A stretch of DNA of 64,000 nucleotides from Parageobacillus sp. KH3-4 (GCF_022846435.1 NZ_AP025627.1:1832001-1896000); one strand, 5' to 3'; positions 18,061-27,777 are shown, numbered from the stretch's first letter. Program-made: numbers and translations. Notes: a model not told the origin generated them from the sequence alone.

Positions 18061-19032
18061 TTATTGATTTGCCGCATCGTCTTCCGCAAATAAGGATAAA
18101 TATTCCCCGTATCCTTCTTTTTCTAAATCTTCTTTTGGAATAAAGCGTAATGCGGCGGAATTAATGCAATAGCGGAGACCAGTTGGCTCCGGACCGTCGT
18201 TAAAGACGTGACCTAAGTGGGAATCCGCTTTGCGGCTCCGCACTTCCGTCCGAATCATCCCGTGGCTTAAATCGAGCTCTGTTTTAATATTTTCTGGATG
18301 AAGCGGCTTTGTAAAGCTTGGCCAGCCGCAGCCGGCGTCATATTGGTCTTTTGTGCTGAAAAGCGGCTCGCCGGAGACAATGTCGACATAAATTCCTTCC
18401 CGCGTATTGTTCCAATACGGGTTGTCAAACGGCGGCTCCGTCCCGTTACGCTGCGTTACCTCAAATTGAAGCGGGGTCAATTTTTTTCGCAGCATCGCTT
18501 CCCGCTCGGGGTCGCGCCAATGCTCTTTCAAAAACGCATCGCGCCCTGAACCGATCCGGTACAATTTATAGCGGAGCGGATTTTTCTTATGGTAATCTTG
18601 GTGGTACTCCTCCGCTGGATAAAACGTAGATGCCGGCAAGATTTTCGTCACGATCGGTTTCGAGAAACGGCCGCTTTCTTCAAGTTCCCGCTTCGATTTT
18701 TCAGCGAGAAGACGTTGTTTTTCATTATGGTAAAAAATCGCTGTGCGATATTGCGGACCGCGATCGTGAAACTGTCCGCCGTCATCGGTCGGATCGATTT
18801 GCCGCCAGTAGATGTCAAGCAGTTTCTCATATGGAAACACGTCGGGGTCAAACGTAATTTGCACTGCTTCGTAATGCCCCGTTGTTTTCGAACATACTTC
18901 TTCATACGTTGGGTTTTCTTTATGGCCGCCGGTATACCCAGATATGACACGGATAATTCCCGGCTGCTCTTCAAACGGCGAAACCATGCACCAAAAACAA
19001 CCGCCTGCAAATGTTGCCAACTCGTATCCCAT
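18061..19032 (-). CDS. msrAB: Bifunctional peptide methionine sulfoxide reductase MsrA/MsrB
   Basis: 323 residues: residues 1-155 are MsrA with the catalytic GGCFWC (Cys12) and 180-310 are MsrB with the zinc/CGWPSF region and the catalytic [13 protein letters not shown]. The fusion repairs both S- and R-sulfoxides of methionine. A Bacillus-type fusion lacks a signal peptide, so it acts in the cytoplasm. AAGGAGGG precedes the ATG at 19032; an overlapping out-of-frame ATG four bases earlier is ignored. It neighbours the NO-detoxifying flavohaemoglobin, consistent with a stress-defence grouping. Confidence 0.94.
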   Translation of the reverse strand: MGYELATFAGGCFWCMVSPFEEQPGIIRVISGYTGGHKENPTYEEVCSKTTGHYEAVQITFDPDVFPYEKLLDIYWRQIDPTDDGGQFHDRGPQYRTAIFYHNEKQRLLAEKSKRELEESGRFSKPIVTKILPASTFYPAEEYHQDYHKKNPLRYKLYRIGSGRDAFLKEHWRDPEREAMLRKKLTPLQFEVTQRNGTEPPFDNPYWNNTREGIYVDIVSGEPLFSTKDQYDAGCGWPSFTKPLHPENIKTELDLSHGMIRTEVRSRKADSHLGHVFNDGPEPTGLRYCINSAALRFIPKEDLEKEGYGEYLSLFAEDDAANQ

Positions 19033-19072
19033 CCATTACTTCCCTCCTTCTTACTTATTAATCATATCAAAA

Positions 19073-19106
19073 TAAGGCACCTTCCTCCAAACGGAAAGGT
19101 GCCTTT
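19073..19106 (-). terminator. Terminator of hmp
   Basis: GGCACCTT-TCC and GGA-AAGGTGCC pair across a short loop, followed on the minus strand by TTATTTTG. Confidence 0.75.
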
Positions 19107-19120
19107 AATGCAATTATTTA

Positions 19121-20353
19121 TTACTTCGTTAAATCACCGGCTGGTCCGAAAAATTCATAATGGATATTTTCATCGGCGACGCCCCATTCTTTTAGGGAAC
19201 GATAGACGGTTTTCATAAACGGAATCGGCCCGCAGAAGTAGAAATCTGCCTCTTTGTTCGGAATCACCGTTTGCATCCATGGCAAATCAATAAATCCTTC
19301 CTTCCCGAAATAAGGGTGTTTACGGTCTTCTACAGAAGGAGACTGATAACAAACGTGATATGAAAATGCCGGATGTTCTGCCAAGCGGCGCAACTCTTGA
19401 TCGAACGCGTGGACGTTTCCGTTGACTGCCGCATGGATAAACGTTGTTTGGCGATTAGGCTGGCGCGAAACAACCGTGCTGGCCATACTGAAGAGCGGCG
19501 TAATGCCCACGCCACCGCTGATGAACACGACCGGTGTTTCTTTTGTCATATCGAGCGTGAAAACACCAGCTGGCGCGCTTAATTCAAGCACGTCCCCTTC
19601 TTGAACATGATCGTGTAAATAGTTGGATACAATTCCGGCCGGTTTGTCTGCCGTTGCCGCTTCCCTTTTCACACTAATGCGGTAATAACCTTTTCCAGGC
19701 GCATCGGATAAGCTGTATTGGCGAATATGGGTATATTTCTCCCCCGGAATAGACACTTTGACACTGACATATTGCCCTGGCAAATATTCGCTAATTTCCC
19801 CGCCGTCTTCAGGAATGAAATAAAACGATGTAATGACATCGCTTTCTTTTACCTTCTTCTGAACGATGAAGCGGCGGAAATCTTTCCATCCCCCGCGTTT
19901 GGATGCGGCTTCTTCATACAATTGTGCTTCCACTTGAATAAATACATTCGCGATTACTTCATACGCTTCCGCCCATGCGTTGATGATTTCGTCTGTCGCT
20001 GCCTCTTGAAGTACATCTTTTATCGCAAGCAGCAAATGTTTGCCGACAATCGGGTAATGCTCCGGTTTGATTCCTAAGCTCCGATGCTTATGGGCGATTG
20101 GTTGGACGACAGGCAAAATGATTTCTAAATGATCGATATGTTTCGCCGCAGCGTAAACCGCTGCCGCAAGCGCTCTTTGTTGACGGCCTTGTTTTTGGTT
20201 GGCATGGTTAAAAATATTAAGCAGTTCTGGATGGTTGGTGAACATTAATTGATAAAACCGTTTCGTAATTTGTTCGCCGTGTTTTTCAAGCACTGGCACC
20301 GTAGACTTTATAATTTCTATTGTTTTTTGACTTAATGCTGTTGTTGTTCCCAT
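19121..20353 (-). CDS. hmp: Flavohaemoglobin, nitric oxide dioxygenase
   Basis: 410 residues from ATG 20353, preceded by GGAGG. Residues 1-138 form the globin domain with KRFYQLMFTNHPELLNIF and the proximal His in GIKPEHYPIVGKHL. Residues 150-260 form the FAD domain with IRQYSLSDAP (RxYS) and the remainder the NAD(P) domain with VFISGGVGITPLFSM. It oxidises NO to nitrate with O2 and NAD(P)H. Two NsrR-type operators lie upstream and nsrR is divergent, so NO-dependent derepression is expected. Confidence 0.95.
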   Translation of the reverse strand: MGTTTALSQKTIEIIKSTVPVLEKHGEQITKRFYQLMFTNHPELLNIFNHANQKQGRQQRALAAAVYAAAKHIDHLEIILPVVQPIAHKHRSLGIKPEHYPIVGKHLLLAIKDVLQEAATDEIINAWAEAYEVIANVFIQVEAQLYEEAASKRGGWKDFRRFIVQKKVKESDVITSFYFIPEDGGEISEYLPGQYVSVKVSIPGEKYTHIRQYSLSDAPGKGYYRISVKREAATADKPAGIVSNYLHDHVQEGDVLELSAPAGVFTLDMTKETPVVFISGGVGITPLFSMASTVVSRQPNRQTTFIHAAVNGNVHAFDQELRRLAEHPAFSYHVCYQSPSVEDRKHPYFGKEGFIDLPWMQTVIPNKEADFYFCGPIPFMKTVYRSLKEWGVADENIHYEFFGPAGDLTK

Positions 20354-20372
20354 TGCTCTTATCCTCCAAAAC

Positions 20373-20389
20373 ATGTATTTTAAATACAT
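20373..20389. promoter_or_regulatory. NsrR operator 1
   Basis: ATGTATTTTAAATACAT is a 17-bp palindrome (perfect around the central base) 20 bp upstream of the hmp start. It matches the Bacillus NsrR site, in which ATGTATTT half-sites face each other. Confidence 0.82.
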
Positions 20390-20419
20390 CTTTATTGAAA
20401 CATAGCGGTGTTTTAAAAG

Positions 20420-20436
20420 CAATATTTTAAATACAT
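20420..20436. promoter_or_regulatory. NsrR operator 2 (one degenerate half)
   Basis: CAATATTTTAAATACAT repeats the site above with 14 of 17 identical bases, 47 bp away and closer to nsrR. Confidence 0.65.
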
Positions 20437-20519
20437 CTTTAACAAATTGTTCACATTTTTTTTGCAACATTTATTATGATAAAATCGTATTGAAATCCGC
20501 TTTTAAAGGTGTGAAACAA

Positions 20520-20963
20520 ATGCAGCTGACAAACTATACCGAATACGCTTTGCGCGTTCTTCTCTTTTTAGGAGCGCTTGAGCCTGGTGCGAAAACGAAC
20601 ATTAAAGAAATTTCCAAAACATTTTCGATTTCGGAAAACCATTTAAGCAAAATCGTGTATGAACTTGGAAAATTAGGCTATATTGAAACGATACGGGGGC
20701 GAAACGGAGGCATTCGGCTCGCTAAACAGCCGGAAGAGATTTGCATCGGTACTGTCGTCCGCGAAACGGAAGAAAACTTGTCGCTTGTGGAATGCTTCGC
20801 CAGCCACGGCAATCATTGTGTTCTGACCCCTGTTTGCCAGTTAAAAAGCGTGCTGCATGAGGCGTTAGAAGCGTTTTTGCGCGTGTTGGATTCATATACG
20901 CTGTCTGATTTGCTTGCAAATAAACAAAGCTTACAGGCAATTTTTCGCGAAGAAAAGCGGTAG
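20520..20963 (+). CDS. nsrR: Rrf2-family nitric-oxide-sensing repressor NsrR
   Basis: 147 residues from ATG 20520, eight bases after AAAGGTG. The winged HTH is residues 1-80 (TNYTEYALRVLLFLGALEPG). The Fe-S ligands are three cysteines in VECFASHGNHCVLTPVCQLK, the spacing of NsrR rather than IscR or CymR. The cluster reacts with NO and releases DNA. Divergent from hmp with two operators between, a textbook arrangement. An in-frame start at 20490 has no ribosome site. Confidence 0.93.
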   Translation: MQLTNYTEYALRVLLFLGALEPGAKTNIKEISKTFSISENHLSKIVYELGKLGYIETIRGRNGGIRLAKQPEEICIGTVVRETEENLSLVECFASHGNHCVLTPVCQLKSVLHEALEAFLRVLDSYTLSDLLANKQSLQAIFREEKR

Positions 20964-21131
20964 CTTTGCAGGCAATCGTCTTTTCAAAAATAGCTGTTGA
21001 AGGCGAAATGCAACACGCCGCTGTGAGAATGCGGAATTGGTTCAGCTCCATCGCAGGATTTGTCACATTTCGCAAAATATATTAATATTAGAAAGGTGTG
21101 AGAAAACAAGCAGGATTAAAAGGAGGTCGCA

Positions 21132-22004
21132 ATGAAGCACGTGCATAATTCATTACCACCTTATGTAAAAGTCGAAAACGGTGAACTTTGGCTAACGGAA
21201 GATGACCGTGAAAACTTGAAAATCAGCTACCGTATTAAAGACGTTATTTTCTCCGAACAATCTGACTTTCAACATGTCATGATTTTGGATTCTTACGATT
21301 TCGGACGCATGCTCGTCCTCGACGGAGTCGTGCAAACAACATCCATCGACGGCCATATTTATAATGAAATGATTTCTCATGTACCGCTGCAGTTCCACCC
21401 GTCGGCGAAAAAAGTGCTCATCATCGGCGGCGGAGATTGTGGTGCGGCTAGAGAAGTAGCGAAATATAAACATGTTGAAGAAATTCATATGGTTGAAATC
21501 GATGAAAAAGTAGTGCTCTCGTGTAAAGCACATTTGCAAGAAGTATCGGGAAATTTATCCGATCCGCGAGTACAGTTTATTTATGATGACGGAGTTGCTT
21601 TCGTGAAAGGACACGAAAACGAGTATGATGTGATTATTATTGATTCGTCCGATCCTGTCGGCCCAGCAGAGGCGCTCTTTTCGCGCGACTTTTATGCCAA
21701 TGTCCGCCGTGCTTTAAAAGATGACGGACTAATGGTTTGCCAAAGCCAATCTCCGATTTTCCATTTGGACATTTTACGTCAAACATATACAAACATTCGC
21801 GAATTATTCCCGCATGTTCAAGTTTATACCGCCACTGTACCTACATATCCAGGCGGATTATGGAGCTTTACCATCGGCTCGACAAAACCTCTTTCTCTTC
21901 CAGAAACTTTAACGATTCCTTCGGATACGAAATACGTTAACGAAGGAATATTAAAACAATGCTTCCAACTTCCGCAGTTTTTGAAAAAGGCGCTTGAAAA
22001 GTAA
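21132..22004 (+). CDS. speE: Spermidine synthase (polyamine aminopropyltransferase)
   Basis: 290 residues from ATG 21132 after AAGGAGGTCGCA. It transfers aminopropyl from decarboxylated SAM to putrescine. Signatures: the gatekeeping DYAF-like N-terminal beta domain, VLIIGGGDCGAAREVAKYKH (the usual GGGDGG is GGGDCG here), VEIDEKVV, IIIDSSDPVGPAEALFSRDF (catalytic Asp region) and PTYPGGLWSFTIGS. No speD or speB is adjacent. A strong terminator follows. Confidence 0.92.
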   Translation: MKHVHNSLPPYVKVENGELWLTEDDRENLKISYRIKDVIFSEQSDFQHVMILDSYDFGRMLVLDGVVQTTSIDGHIYNEMISHVPLQFHPSAKKVLIIGGGDCGAAREVAKYKHVEEIHMVEIDEKVVLSCKAHLQEVSGNLSDPRVQFIYDDGVAFVKGHENEYDVIIIDSSDPVGPAEALFSRDFYANVRRALKDDGLMVCQSQSPIFHLDILRQTYTNIRELFPHVQVYTATVPTYPGGLWSFTIGSTKPLSLPETLTIPSDTKYVNEGILKQCFQLPQFLKKALEK

Positions 22005-22042
22005 AGAAAGAGCAGTTGTTTTGTTATCAGAACCTAAATCAT

Positions 22043-22090
22043 AAAAAAGGAGAGCACATATTATACTTGATTATATGTGTTCTCCTTTTT
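22043..22090 (+). terminator. Terminator of the spermidine synthase gene
   Basis: AAAAAAGGAGAGCACATA and TATGTGTTCTCCTTTTT form a 16-17 bp stem with one G-U/mismatch, T-rich at the end. Confidence 0.88.
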
Positions 22091-22219
22091 CTTTTATCCG
22101 CCCATGCGGCACTTCGCAATACCATAGATGATGGGAGTTAATTCGTTCTTCTATGATGCATGATAGTGGAGTAAAAAAATCAGCAACATTCTGTAGCATA
22201 ACCTAAAACAAATGGGAGG

Positions 22220-22738
22220 TTACTGAACGTCCACTACAATCTGCCCAAACAACTCTTTTCCTATATAAGCATTTAGAACCCACTTCCCCTTATTGGGCAA
22301 CATCATATTAGCAGGGATATCCGTATGACCGTTAACCGCTTTTGGTACACTACCATAAGGAGATACCCACATATGACTTCCTCTATCGTCTGTAAGTGCT
22401 TTGCTCACTTTATTTGTGCCTTCTTGAACTGCGATGACTGTCAGTTTTCCAGATGGGATGTTATCGCCAAAGAAGTGCCACATATACTTGTTATTTACTC
22501 CTGCCTTCCAAGGAGTGGACAATATCCCTACCTTTCCTGGAATACCACGAAGTTCTAGTCCTTCATAAGTGAAAACCTCACTTTCTTTCCAATCTACATT
22601 TTTTATTACAGACAGATTAAAGAATGAAGGTACATCATCACTTTGACTCTCAGACTGCGTTACATTTTTGGGGATATTTGTATCTTTTGAACATGCGACA
22701 AGCATGGTTGCAAGGATAAGTAGAATAAAAAACTTCAT
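22220..22738 (-). CDS. Lipoprotein, DUF4871-like
   Basis: 172 residues from ATG 22738, seven bases after GGAGGG (the ATG at 22744 touches the site). A lipoprotein signal with lipobox ATMLVAC is followed by a Ser/Asp-rich spacer. The beta-rich body contains YEGLELRGIPGKVGILSTPW and ends KGKWVLNAYIGKELFGQIVV. This pattern resembles Bacillus YhfM-type lipoproteins (DUF4871). Outer-face membrane location is expected; function unknown. Confidence 0.78.
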   Translation of the reverse strand: MKFFILLILATMLVACSKDTNIPKNVTQSESQSDDVPSFFNLSVIKNVDWKESEVFTYEGLELRGIPGKVGILSTPWKAGVNNKYMWHFFGDNIPSGKLTVIAVQEGTNKVSKALTDDRGSHMWVSPYGSVPKAVNGHTDIPANMMLPNKGKWVLNAYIGKELFGQIVVDVQ

Positions 22739-23155
22739 CAACATCCCTCCGGCAAACATAAAATGTCCTTCAATAAATGTAGCGCGTCTCATCGGAAGTT
22801 GTGTCTCTTTTCTCTATTACTGCATTCATGTTTAGTTAGGTATGTTGCTCCGTTCAATAACCCTCTACAATATATTAACATAAAATTCTATATAATTTTT
22901 AAAAAAATCATCCTATTTTGACAACAGGATGATTTATCTGGGGCAAATAATATCTCTCACTAAAATAACAATCATTTTAGCAGATAATCTTGAACCTCGC
23001 CATTCAAGTCGATGAATACACCTTGTTTTTATCGCTTCCTCGAAGGCTTACGAATAATTAGCGCATCGCAGGGCGTTTTAGGAGAGGCGTATGGCAATAG
23101 TTCAAACGGTTAAAATATCTACACCTTAACATTTTGACTGCATAGTTTTGCTCTT
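22739..23155. other. Intergenic region with one hairpin
   Basis: Holds the promoter of the lipoprotein gene and a minus-strand terminator at 22899-22934. The stretch 22940-23130 has no intact gene; a short minus frame GVFIDLNGEVQDYLLK has no start signal and may be a remnant. Confidence 0.5.
22899..22934 (-). terminator. Terminator on the minus strand
   Basis: AATCATCCT and AGGATGATT form a perfect 9-bp stem with an 11-base loop, followed on the minus strand by seven Ts. It lies about 220 bp past the acyl-CoA dehydrogenase gene. Confidence 0.75.
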
Positions 23156-24325
23156 TTACTTTGAATTTAAAGCGCGATCCGCCACGATCGAAACGGTAAT
23201 ATCGTCGGACGGCGGATTATGCAATCCGGCTCGGACATCGCGATAATACCGCTGCAATGGATTCTCGGCAAATAAACTTTGCCCGCCGACGATGCGCATT
23301 GCCAAATCAACGACGTTGACAGCGGCATTCGTTGCAAGATATTTTACAGTTGCCAATTCTTCTTTCATTTCTGCCCGTTTCTCCGGATAGCGGTCCCATT
23401 GATCAGCAATCGAATACATAAAATGCCGGGCTGCCATCAAATGTATATCCATTTGCGCAATTTTTCGCCGTACTTCCGGCACTTCGGCAATTGGATGGGA
23501 AAGGCTGTTTGGCTGATATGTTTTCGCAAATGCAATCGCCTCATTGCGTGCGGCGATGGCGATTCCTAAATAACAAGCAGGAATATGTAAAAGCCAGCCT
23601 TGGGCCTGACTTTTTGCTTTTGGCGAACTAAGCATTTCGACAAGCGCTTCTTCTTCCACTTCTACATTTTCTAAAATAACATCGTCACTTCGCGTCGCTC
23701 TCATGCCGAGCGTATTCCATGTTTTTTCAATTTTTAAACCAGCCGCTGTTTTCGGGATGAGGAAGTTTCCAACTTCCCCTGTTTCTTTAATGGTTGCTGA
23801 TACGATAAAGTAATCAAGCGCCGGAGCTAGCGAAGCGAACGTTTTTCGTCCGGAAATTACCCAGCGGCCGTTGCGGTGTTCCGCAGTTGTTTCCGGTTTT
23901 CCGCCGCGTGCTGGACTTCCGGTCGCTGTTTCGGAATGGGCGCTGTTTAATAAAACTTGCTTTTCCGCTACTTCGCGGCAAATTCGTTCAAAAATGGACA
24001 GCGGCCATTTTTTCGTCTCCGCGAGGTTCAGCAAAATGCCTAAATGCCAACCGAGTGATAGCGCCGTCGCTCCGTCCCCTTGGGCGATCGTTTCTTGAAT
24101 GAGCAAAAATTCATAAAGGGAAATTTCTTCGCCCCCGTATAATTTAGGCACAGTAAGAGAAAGGAAGCGCGCTTCTTTTAAATCACTGAAATTCTCAAAT
24201 GGAAATTCCGCATGTTCATCGTACCATCCAGCGCGCTTATGAAATTGATCAGCAAGCTTCCGCGCTCGCTCGTACAAAATTCGCTCCCGCTCTGTGCGAA
24301 GAAATAAATGATATAGCTCGTTCAT
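23156..24325 (-). CDS. Acyl-CoA dehydrogenase family protein (YdbM-like)
   Basis: 389 residues from ATG 24325, preceded by GAGGGGAG. It contains an N-terminal helical domain, the beta domain with SAHSETATGSPARGGKPETT and NTLGMRATRSDDVILENV (FAD-contacting, substrate lid), and a C-terminal helical bundle ending with AMRIVGGQSLFAENPLQRYY and RDVRAGLHNPPSDDITVSIV. These resemble acyl-CoA dehydrogenases and the DszC/YdbM branch. The usual catalytic Glu is not obvious to me, so the reaction could be a flavin monooxygenase or dehydrogenase. The next gene upstream is a class V aminotransferase. Confidence 0.85.
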   Translation of the reverse strand: MNELYHLFLRTERERILYERARKLADQFHKRAGWYDEHAEFPFENFSDLKEARFLSLTVPKLYGGEEISLYEFLLIQETIAQGDGATALSLGWHLGILLNLAETKKWPLSIFERICREVAEKQVLLNSAHSETATGSPARGGKPETTAEHRNGRWVISGRKTFASLAPALDYFIVSATIKETGEVGNFLIPKTAAGLKIEKTWNTLGMRATRSDDVILENVEVEEEALVEMLSSPKAKSQAQGWLLHIPACYLGIAIAARNEAIAFAKTYQPNSLSHPIAEVPEVRRKIAQMDIHLMAARHFMYSIADQWDRYPEKRAEMKEELATVKYLATNAAVNVVDLAMRIVGGQSLFAENPLQRYYRDVRAGLHNPPSDDITVSIVADRALNSK

Positions 24326-24395
24326 ATGTCTCCCCTCTTTTTTCATTATGGTTTTATTGTACACGTTGGGAAGCGGAGATGGAAACGATATGTTG

Positions 24396-25895
24396 CTAGA
24401 GAGTAAATAAGTGGCGAACGTCGCGGTCATCGTTGCGATGCTGAAATTCATTTTTTTTGTGATCATATATATACTCTTGCTTCCACTTTTCTTCGTGACG
24501 CACAATATGGCGGATCGCCCGAATGATATGATATATATCTTCGTTTGTCATAATTGGATGAAGCGAAATACGCACCCATCCCGGTTTTGGCAGCAAGTTT
24601 CCTTGTTCCACTTGCGTCATAATTTCTTTCGATTGTTTTTTGTCAATTCCAAGCAAGTAGTGACCGTACGGGCCAGCGCATGAACAGCCGCCGCGCGTTT
24701 GGATGCCAAAGCGGTCGTTCAAAAGCTTTACAACTAAATTGTAATGCATTCCTTCAATTATAAATGATACAATGCCAAGCCTGTCTTCCCGTTGGCCTTC
24801 TAAAATATGAACGCGCGGTATTTGCTTTAACTGAGATAAAAAAAGCGCTGTTAATTCTTTTTCCCGCTTCAGCATGCGTTCAATCCCCATTTTTTCTTTT
24901 AATTGGATGGCAAGCGCTGCTTTAATCGTTTGTAAAACCGGCGGTGTTCCCCCGTCTTCCCGTGTTTCAATGTCGTTGATGTATTTATAATTTCCCCAAG
25001 GATCCGTCCATATGACCGTCCCTCCTCCCGGATGATCAGGGATGCGGTTTTGGTACAGATGAGAGTCAAAAATAAGTACACCTGCGCTTCCAGGGCCTCC
25101 TAAAAATTTATGCGGCGAAAAATAAATACCATCTAATTTTTTTAGCGGATCATCAGGGTGCATGTTGATGGAAACATACGGAGCGGAGGCGGCAAAGTCG
25201 ACGAAGCAAATTCCTTCGTGTTCATGCATTATTTTCGCTAGTTGATGGTATGGTGTCTGGATGCCTGTTACATTCGAGCATGCGGTAAAAGCGCCGATTT
25301 TTAGCGGGCGCTGTGCATACGTTCGCAATAATTCCTGCAAATGGCCGACATCAACATCACCGTTTGCGGCCGGGCGAATCGTCACTACTTCTCCAATCGT
25401 TTCCGCCCACGATAATAAATTGGAATGGTGTTCCATATGTGTGACGAAAATAACGGGGCGTTTTTCATCGGGAAGCTTGAGATGTGATTTCCATTGTTCC
25501 GGCACTCTTAAGCCAAGCAGCCGCTGCAGTTTATTTACCGCGCTTGTCATCCCTGCTCCTTCCATAATGATAACGTCATCTCGTCCTGCGTTGACATGAC
25601 GTTTAATCAACTCTTTTGCGTATTGGTACGCCAATGTCATTTTCGTGCTCGTTATATTCGATTCAGTGTGTGTGTTGGCGACAAATGGGCCAAGTTCTTC
25701 GGTTATTTTTCGTTCAATCGGCGCATATAAACGACCGCTTGCTGTCCAATCTGCATAAATCATTCGCTGTTGTCCAAACGGGGTGGAAAATGTCATATTC
25801 GCTCCAATCGTTGCCTCACGAAACGGTTGAAAATACGCTTCCAACTCTCCCCGGCATGTAAATGTCGCATCTCCGATGGTTGCTCTAATTTCCAT
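24396..25895 (-). CDS. Class V aminotransferase / cysteine-desulfurase-like PLP enzyme
   Basis: 499 residues from ATG 25895 after AAGGGGGG. The PLP Schiff-base lysine is in GIYFSPHKFLGGPGSAGVLI. MEHHSNLLSW supplies the His that stacks on PLP, and FVDFAASAPYV its Asp. A cysteine pair in FGIQTRGGCSCAGPYGHYLL occupies the position of the desulfurase catalytic loop. It is about 100 residues longer than NifS/SufS, with a charged C-terminus (EKWKQEYIYDHKKNEFQHRN). Possible roles are sulfur mobilisation or amino-acid metabolism; no Fe-S assembly genes are near. Confidence 0.87.
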   Translation of the reverse strand: MEIRATIGDATFTCRGELEAYFQPFREATIGANMTFSTPFGQQRMIYADWTASGRLYAPIERKITEELGPFVANTHTESNITSTKMTLAYQYAKELIKRHVNAGRDDVIIMEGAGMTSAVNKLQRLLGLRVPEQWKSHLKLPDEKRPVIFVTHMEHHSNLLSWAETIGEVVTIRPAANGDVDVGHLQELLRTYAQRPLKIGAFTACSNVTGIQTPYHQLAKIMHEHEGICFVDFAASAPYVSINMHPDDPLKKLDGIYFSPHKFLGGPGSAGVLIFDSHLYQNRIPDHPGGGTVIWTDPWGNYKYINDIETREDGGTPPVLQTIKAALAIQLKEKMGIERMLKREKELTALFLSQLKQIPRVHILEGQREDRLGIVSFIIEGMHYNLVVKLLNDRFGIQTRGGCSCAGPYGHYLLGIDKKQSKEIMTQVEQGNLLPKPGWVRISLHPIMTNEDIYHIIRAIRHIVRHEEKWKQEYIYDHKKNEFQHRNDDRDVRHLFTL

Positions 25896-26155
25896 TGTTG
25901 TCCCCCCTTCTTGTGCTTTTTATTCATACAGTATGTGGAAAACGGAAAAATGGTCAATATAAAAGCGAGGAATTCATTAAGCCGTATATTGGAGAAGCGA
26001 AAGATCGAGTTTTAAAATTCCACTTTCAGCCCAGTAAACTTTAGTTCCAGAAAAATGTTGCTTTTACACCGTTTCCGGGATTCATTTAGGTGAGATTGGA
26101 AGGTATAAAAAAGTAGCTACTTCTTTTTACATTTTGGTGTTGGAAGTTGTTTTTT

Positions 26156-26184
26156 GATTATTTAGCACATAGTTTTGTTTATTA
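26156..26184 (-). other. Replication terminator (Ter) site 1
   Basis: The minus strand reads CTATGTGCTAAATAATC preceded by TAATAAACAAAA. It matches the Bacillus Ter consensus core CTATGTACYAAATNTTC with few changes and its A-rich A-site half. It shares a 17-bp identical core with site 2. Confidence 0.82.
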
Positions 26185-26225
26185 AAAAATGGATAGTCAT
26201 AGCCAATATCCATACAACTAAAAAT

Positions 26226-26271
26226 AAAACGTAACGATATCGGTCAGTATAATACACCGATGTCGTTACGC
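26226..26271 (-). terminator. Terminator of the NhaC-family antiporter gene
   Basis: CGTAACGACATCGG and CCGATATCGTTACG form a 14-bp stem with one mismatch, followed on the minus strand by TTTTATTTTT. Confidence 0.88.
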
Positions 26272-27690
26272 GAAAAAGATCGGCGCGATTAAATAAGCGA
26301 CCATCGATAATATTGCGAACAATAATGAAATACGTAATTTGTATTTCGCATAACTCATTAAATCTAAATCCATCATCGACGCGGTTGTAATCGTTGTATC
26401 GCCTAGCGGAGAAGCGAAAGCGCCGAACGTTCCGCTCGCAAATACCGCCCCGATCGTCATTGGCAGCGGCGCTCCCGTTGCCGCCGCTAACGTGATGCCA
26501 AGCGGCATAAAAATCCCCCACGTTCCCCATGATGTGCCGATAAAATAAGAAATAAACGAACCGGCGGCAAATACGGCAGCGGGGACGACTTCTTTTGGAA
26601 GCCATGTCCCAAGTGTCGACGAAACATACGTGGAAAACCCTAGTTCATCTGCGACAAGCGATACCGCCCAAACGAGAAGGAGCATCCCGATCGGCGCCAT
26701 CAATTGATTGCCGCCGTCAAAAAAATGATAAATCAGTTCATGCAACGGTTGCCGCCTGATAAGATAAAATACCGTCGTTGCAATGATCGTAACAAACAAT
26801 GCCATTAACATCGCCATCGTCGCATCGGCTTTCGAAAAAGCATCGATAATGGTGACGGCTCCATTTTTCGTCCCGCTGTACCAAAAGAAAAAAAATGTCA
26901 GCACAAGCACAAGAAAAAGCGGAAAAAACAAGTGAAGCGGTTCCCCTGACACTAGCGCCAATTCTTTGCGCAGGCCCAATTGATGAAACGGGTTCGTTTT
27001 TTCTTTTTCTCTTTTTCTTTCTTTTCTTCCAATCCGTACGTTCATAAATGTCGTCATCAATCCGATAAAAAGCGCGATGACTGCAAAAAAGTTATACGGC
27101 AAGCTCGCTAAAAAAAGCTCGTAAGCTGATGTATTGATTTGATTTTGTTCGAGTGCTCCCGCTACTACCGACTCCATAAACCCGACAAACGCTGTTGCAG
27201 CAGGAAGAAGGACGATAATCGGTTCCGTTGATACATCTATCATGTATGCTATTCTCCGCCGGTCAATGCGAAATTTTCCGAGAATGGATTTCATCACAGG
27301 GCCAAGTAACATAATGCGAAACATCGGCATAAAAAAAGTAAACGGAACAGTAAGCCATATAAACAACAATAGCCTCCGCTTCGAATGAAGCCGTCCGTCG
27401 ATCCATTGCACAAATCCTTTCACTCCGCCGGCAATTTGCATCATGCCAATTAATGAACCAAATAAATATAAAAATGCAACTACTTTCATATGTTCTAAAT
27501 TATTCATCGTTTTTAACAGCGTGTCTACCGCTCGCTCAATCGTGGCAAGCACGCTTCCTTCTTCCAAGCAAAACGCTCCGACGATCAATCCGATGACAAG
27601 CCCAGGAACAATCTCTTTCAGCCAAATCGCCAGCGGAATGACTACAAGAAACGGCAATAAAGACAACCATGTTCCTTCCAACCAATTCAC
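26266..27690 (-). CDS. NhaC-family Na+/H+ antiporter-like transporter
   Basis: 474 residues with about 11-12 membrane helices. Family features include FFMPMFRIMLLGPVMKSILG, YMIDVSTEPIIVLLPAATAF and SYFIGTSWGTWGIFMPLGIT, with ASGTFGAFASPLGDTTITTA near the end, typical of NhaC (TC 2.A.35) exchangers, some of which swap malate/lactate or amino acids. The GTG at 27690 overlaps its AAAGGGG site; a TTG nine bases inside would be better spaced, so the start is uncertain. It sits between Ter sites 1 and 2. Confidence 0.88.
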   Translation of the reverse strand: MNWLEGTWLSLLPFLVVIPLAIWLKEIVPGLVIGLIVGAFCLEEGSVLATIERAVDTLLKTMNNLEHMKVVAFLYLFGSLIGMMQIAGGVKGFVQWIDGRLHSKRRLLLFIWLTVPFTFFMPMFRIMLLGPVMKSILGKFRIDRRRIAYMIDVSTEPIIVLLPAATAFVGFMESVVAGALEQNQINTSAYELFLASLPYNFFAVIALFIGLMTTFMNVRIGRKERKREKEKTNPFHQLGLRKELALVSGEPLHLFFPLFLVLVLTFFFFWYSGTKNGAVTIIDAFSKADATMAMLMALFVTIIATTVFYLIRRQPLHELIYHFFDGGNQLMAPIGMLLLVWAVSLVADELGFSTYVSSTLGTWLPKEVVPAAVFAAGSFISYFIGTSWGTWGIFMPLGITLAAATGAPLPMTIGAVFASGTFGAFASPLGDTTITTASMMDLDLMSYAKYKLRISLLFAILSMVAYLIAPIFFA

Positions 27691-27748
27691 CCCTTTACCG
27701 TTACAAGGATTGCCATAATGATGGGGATTTATGATATCTTTTTTTGTT

Positions 27749-27777
27749 GATTATTTAGCACATAGTTTTATCAGATG
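27749..27777 (-). other. Replication terminator (Ter) site 2
   Basis: Minus strand CTATGTGCTAAATAATC preceded by CATCTGATAAAA, the same orientation and identical 17-bp core as site 1, 1.6 kb away, just upstream of the antiporter gene. Confidence 0.82.

Noticed and set aside
23131-23155. Fourth Ter-like site (GCATAGTTTTG)
   Set aside because: Only the CATAGTTTTG part matches; the TTTAGNA half is lost, with about 7 mismatches in 21 positions.
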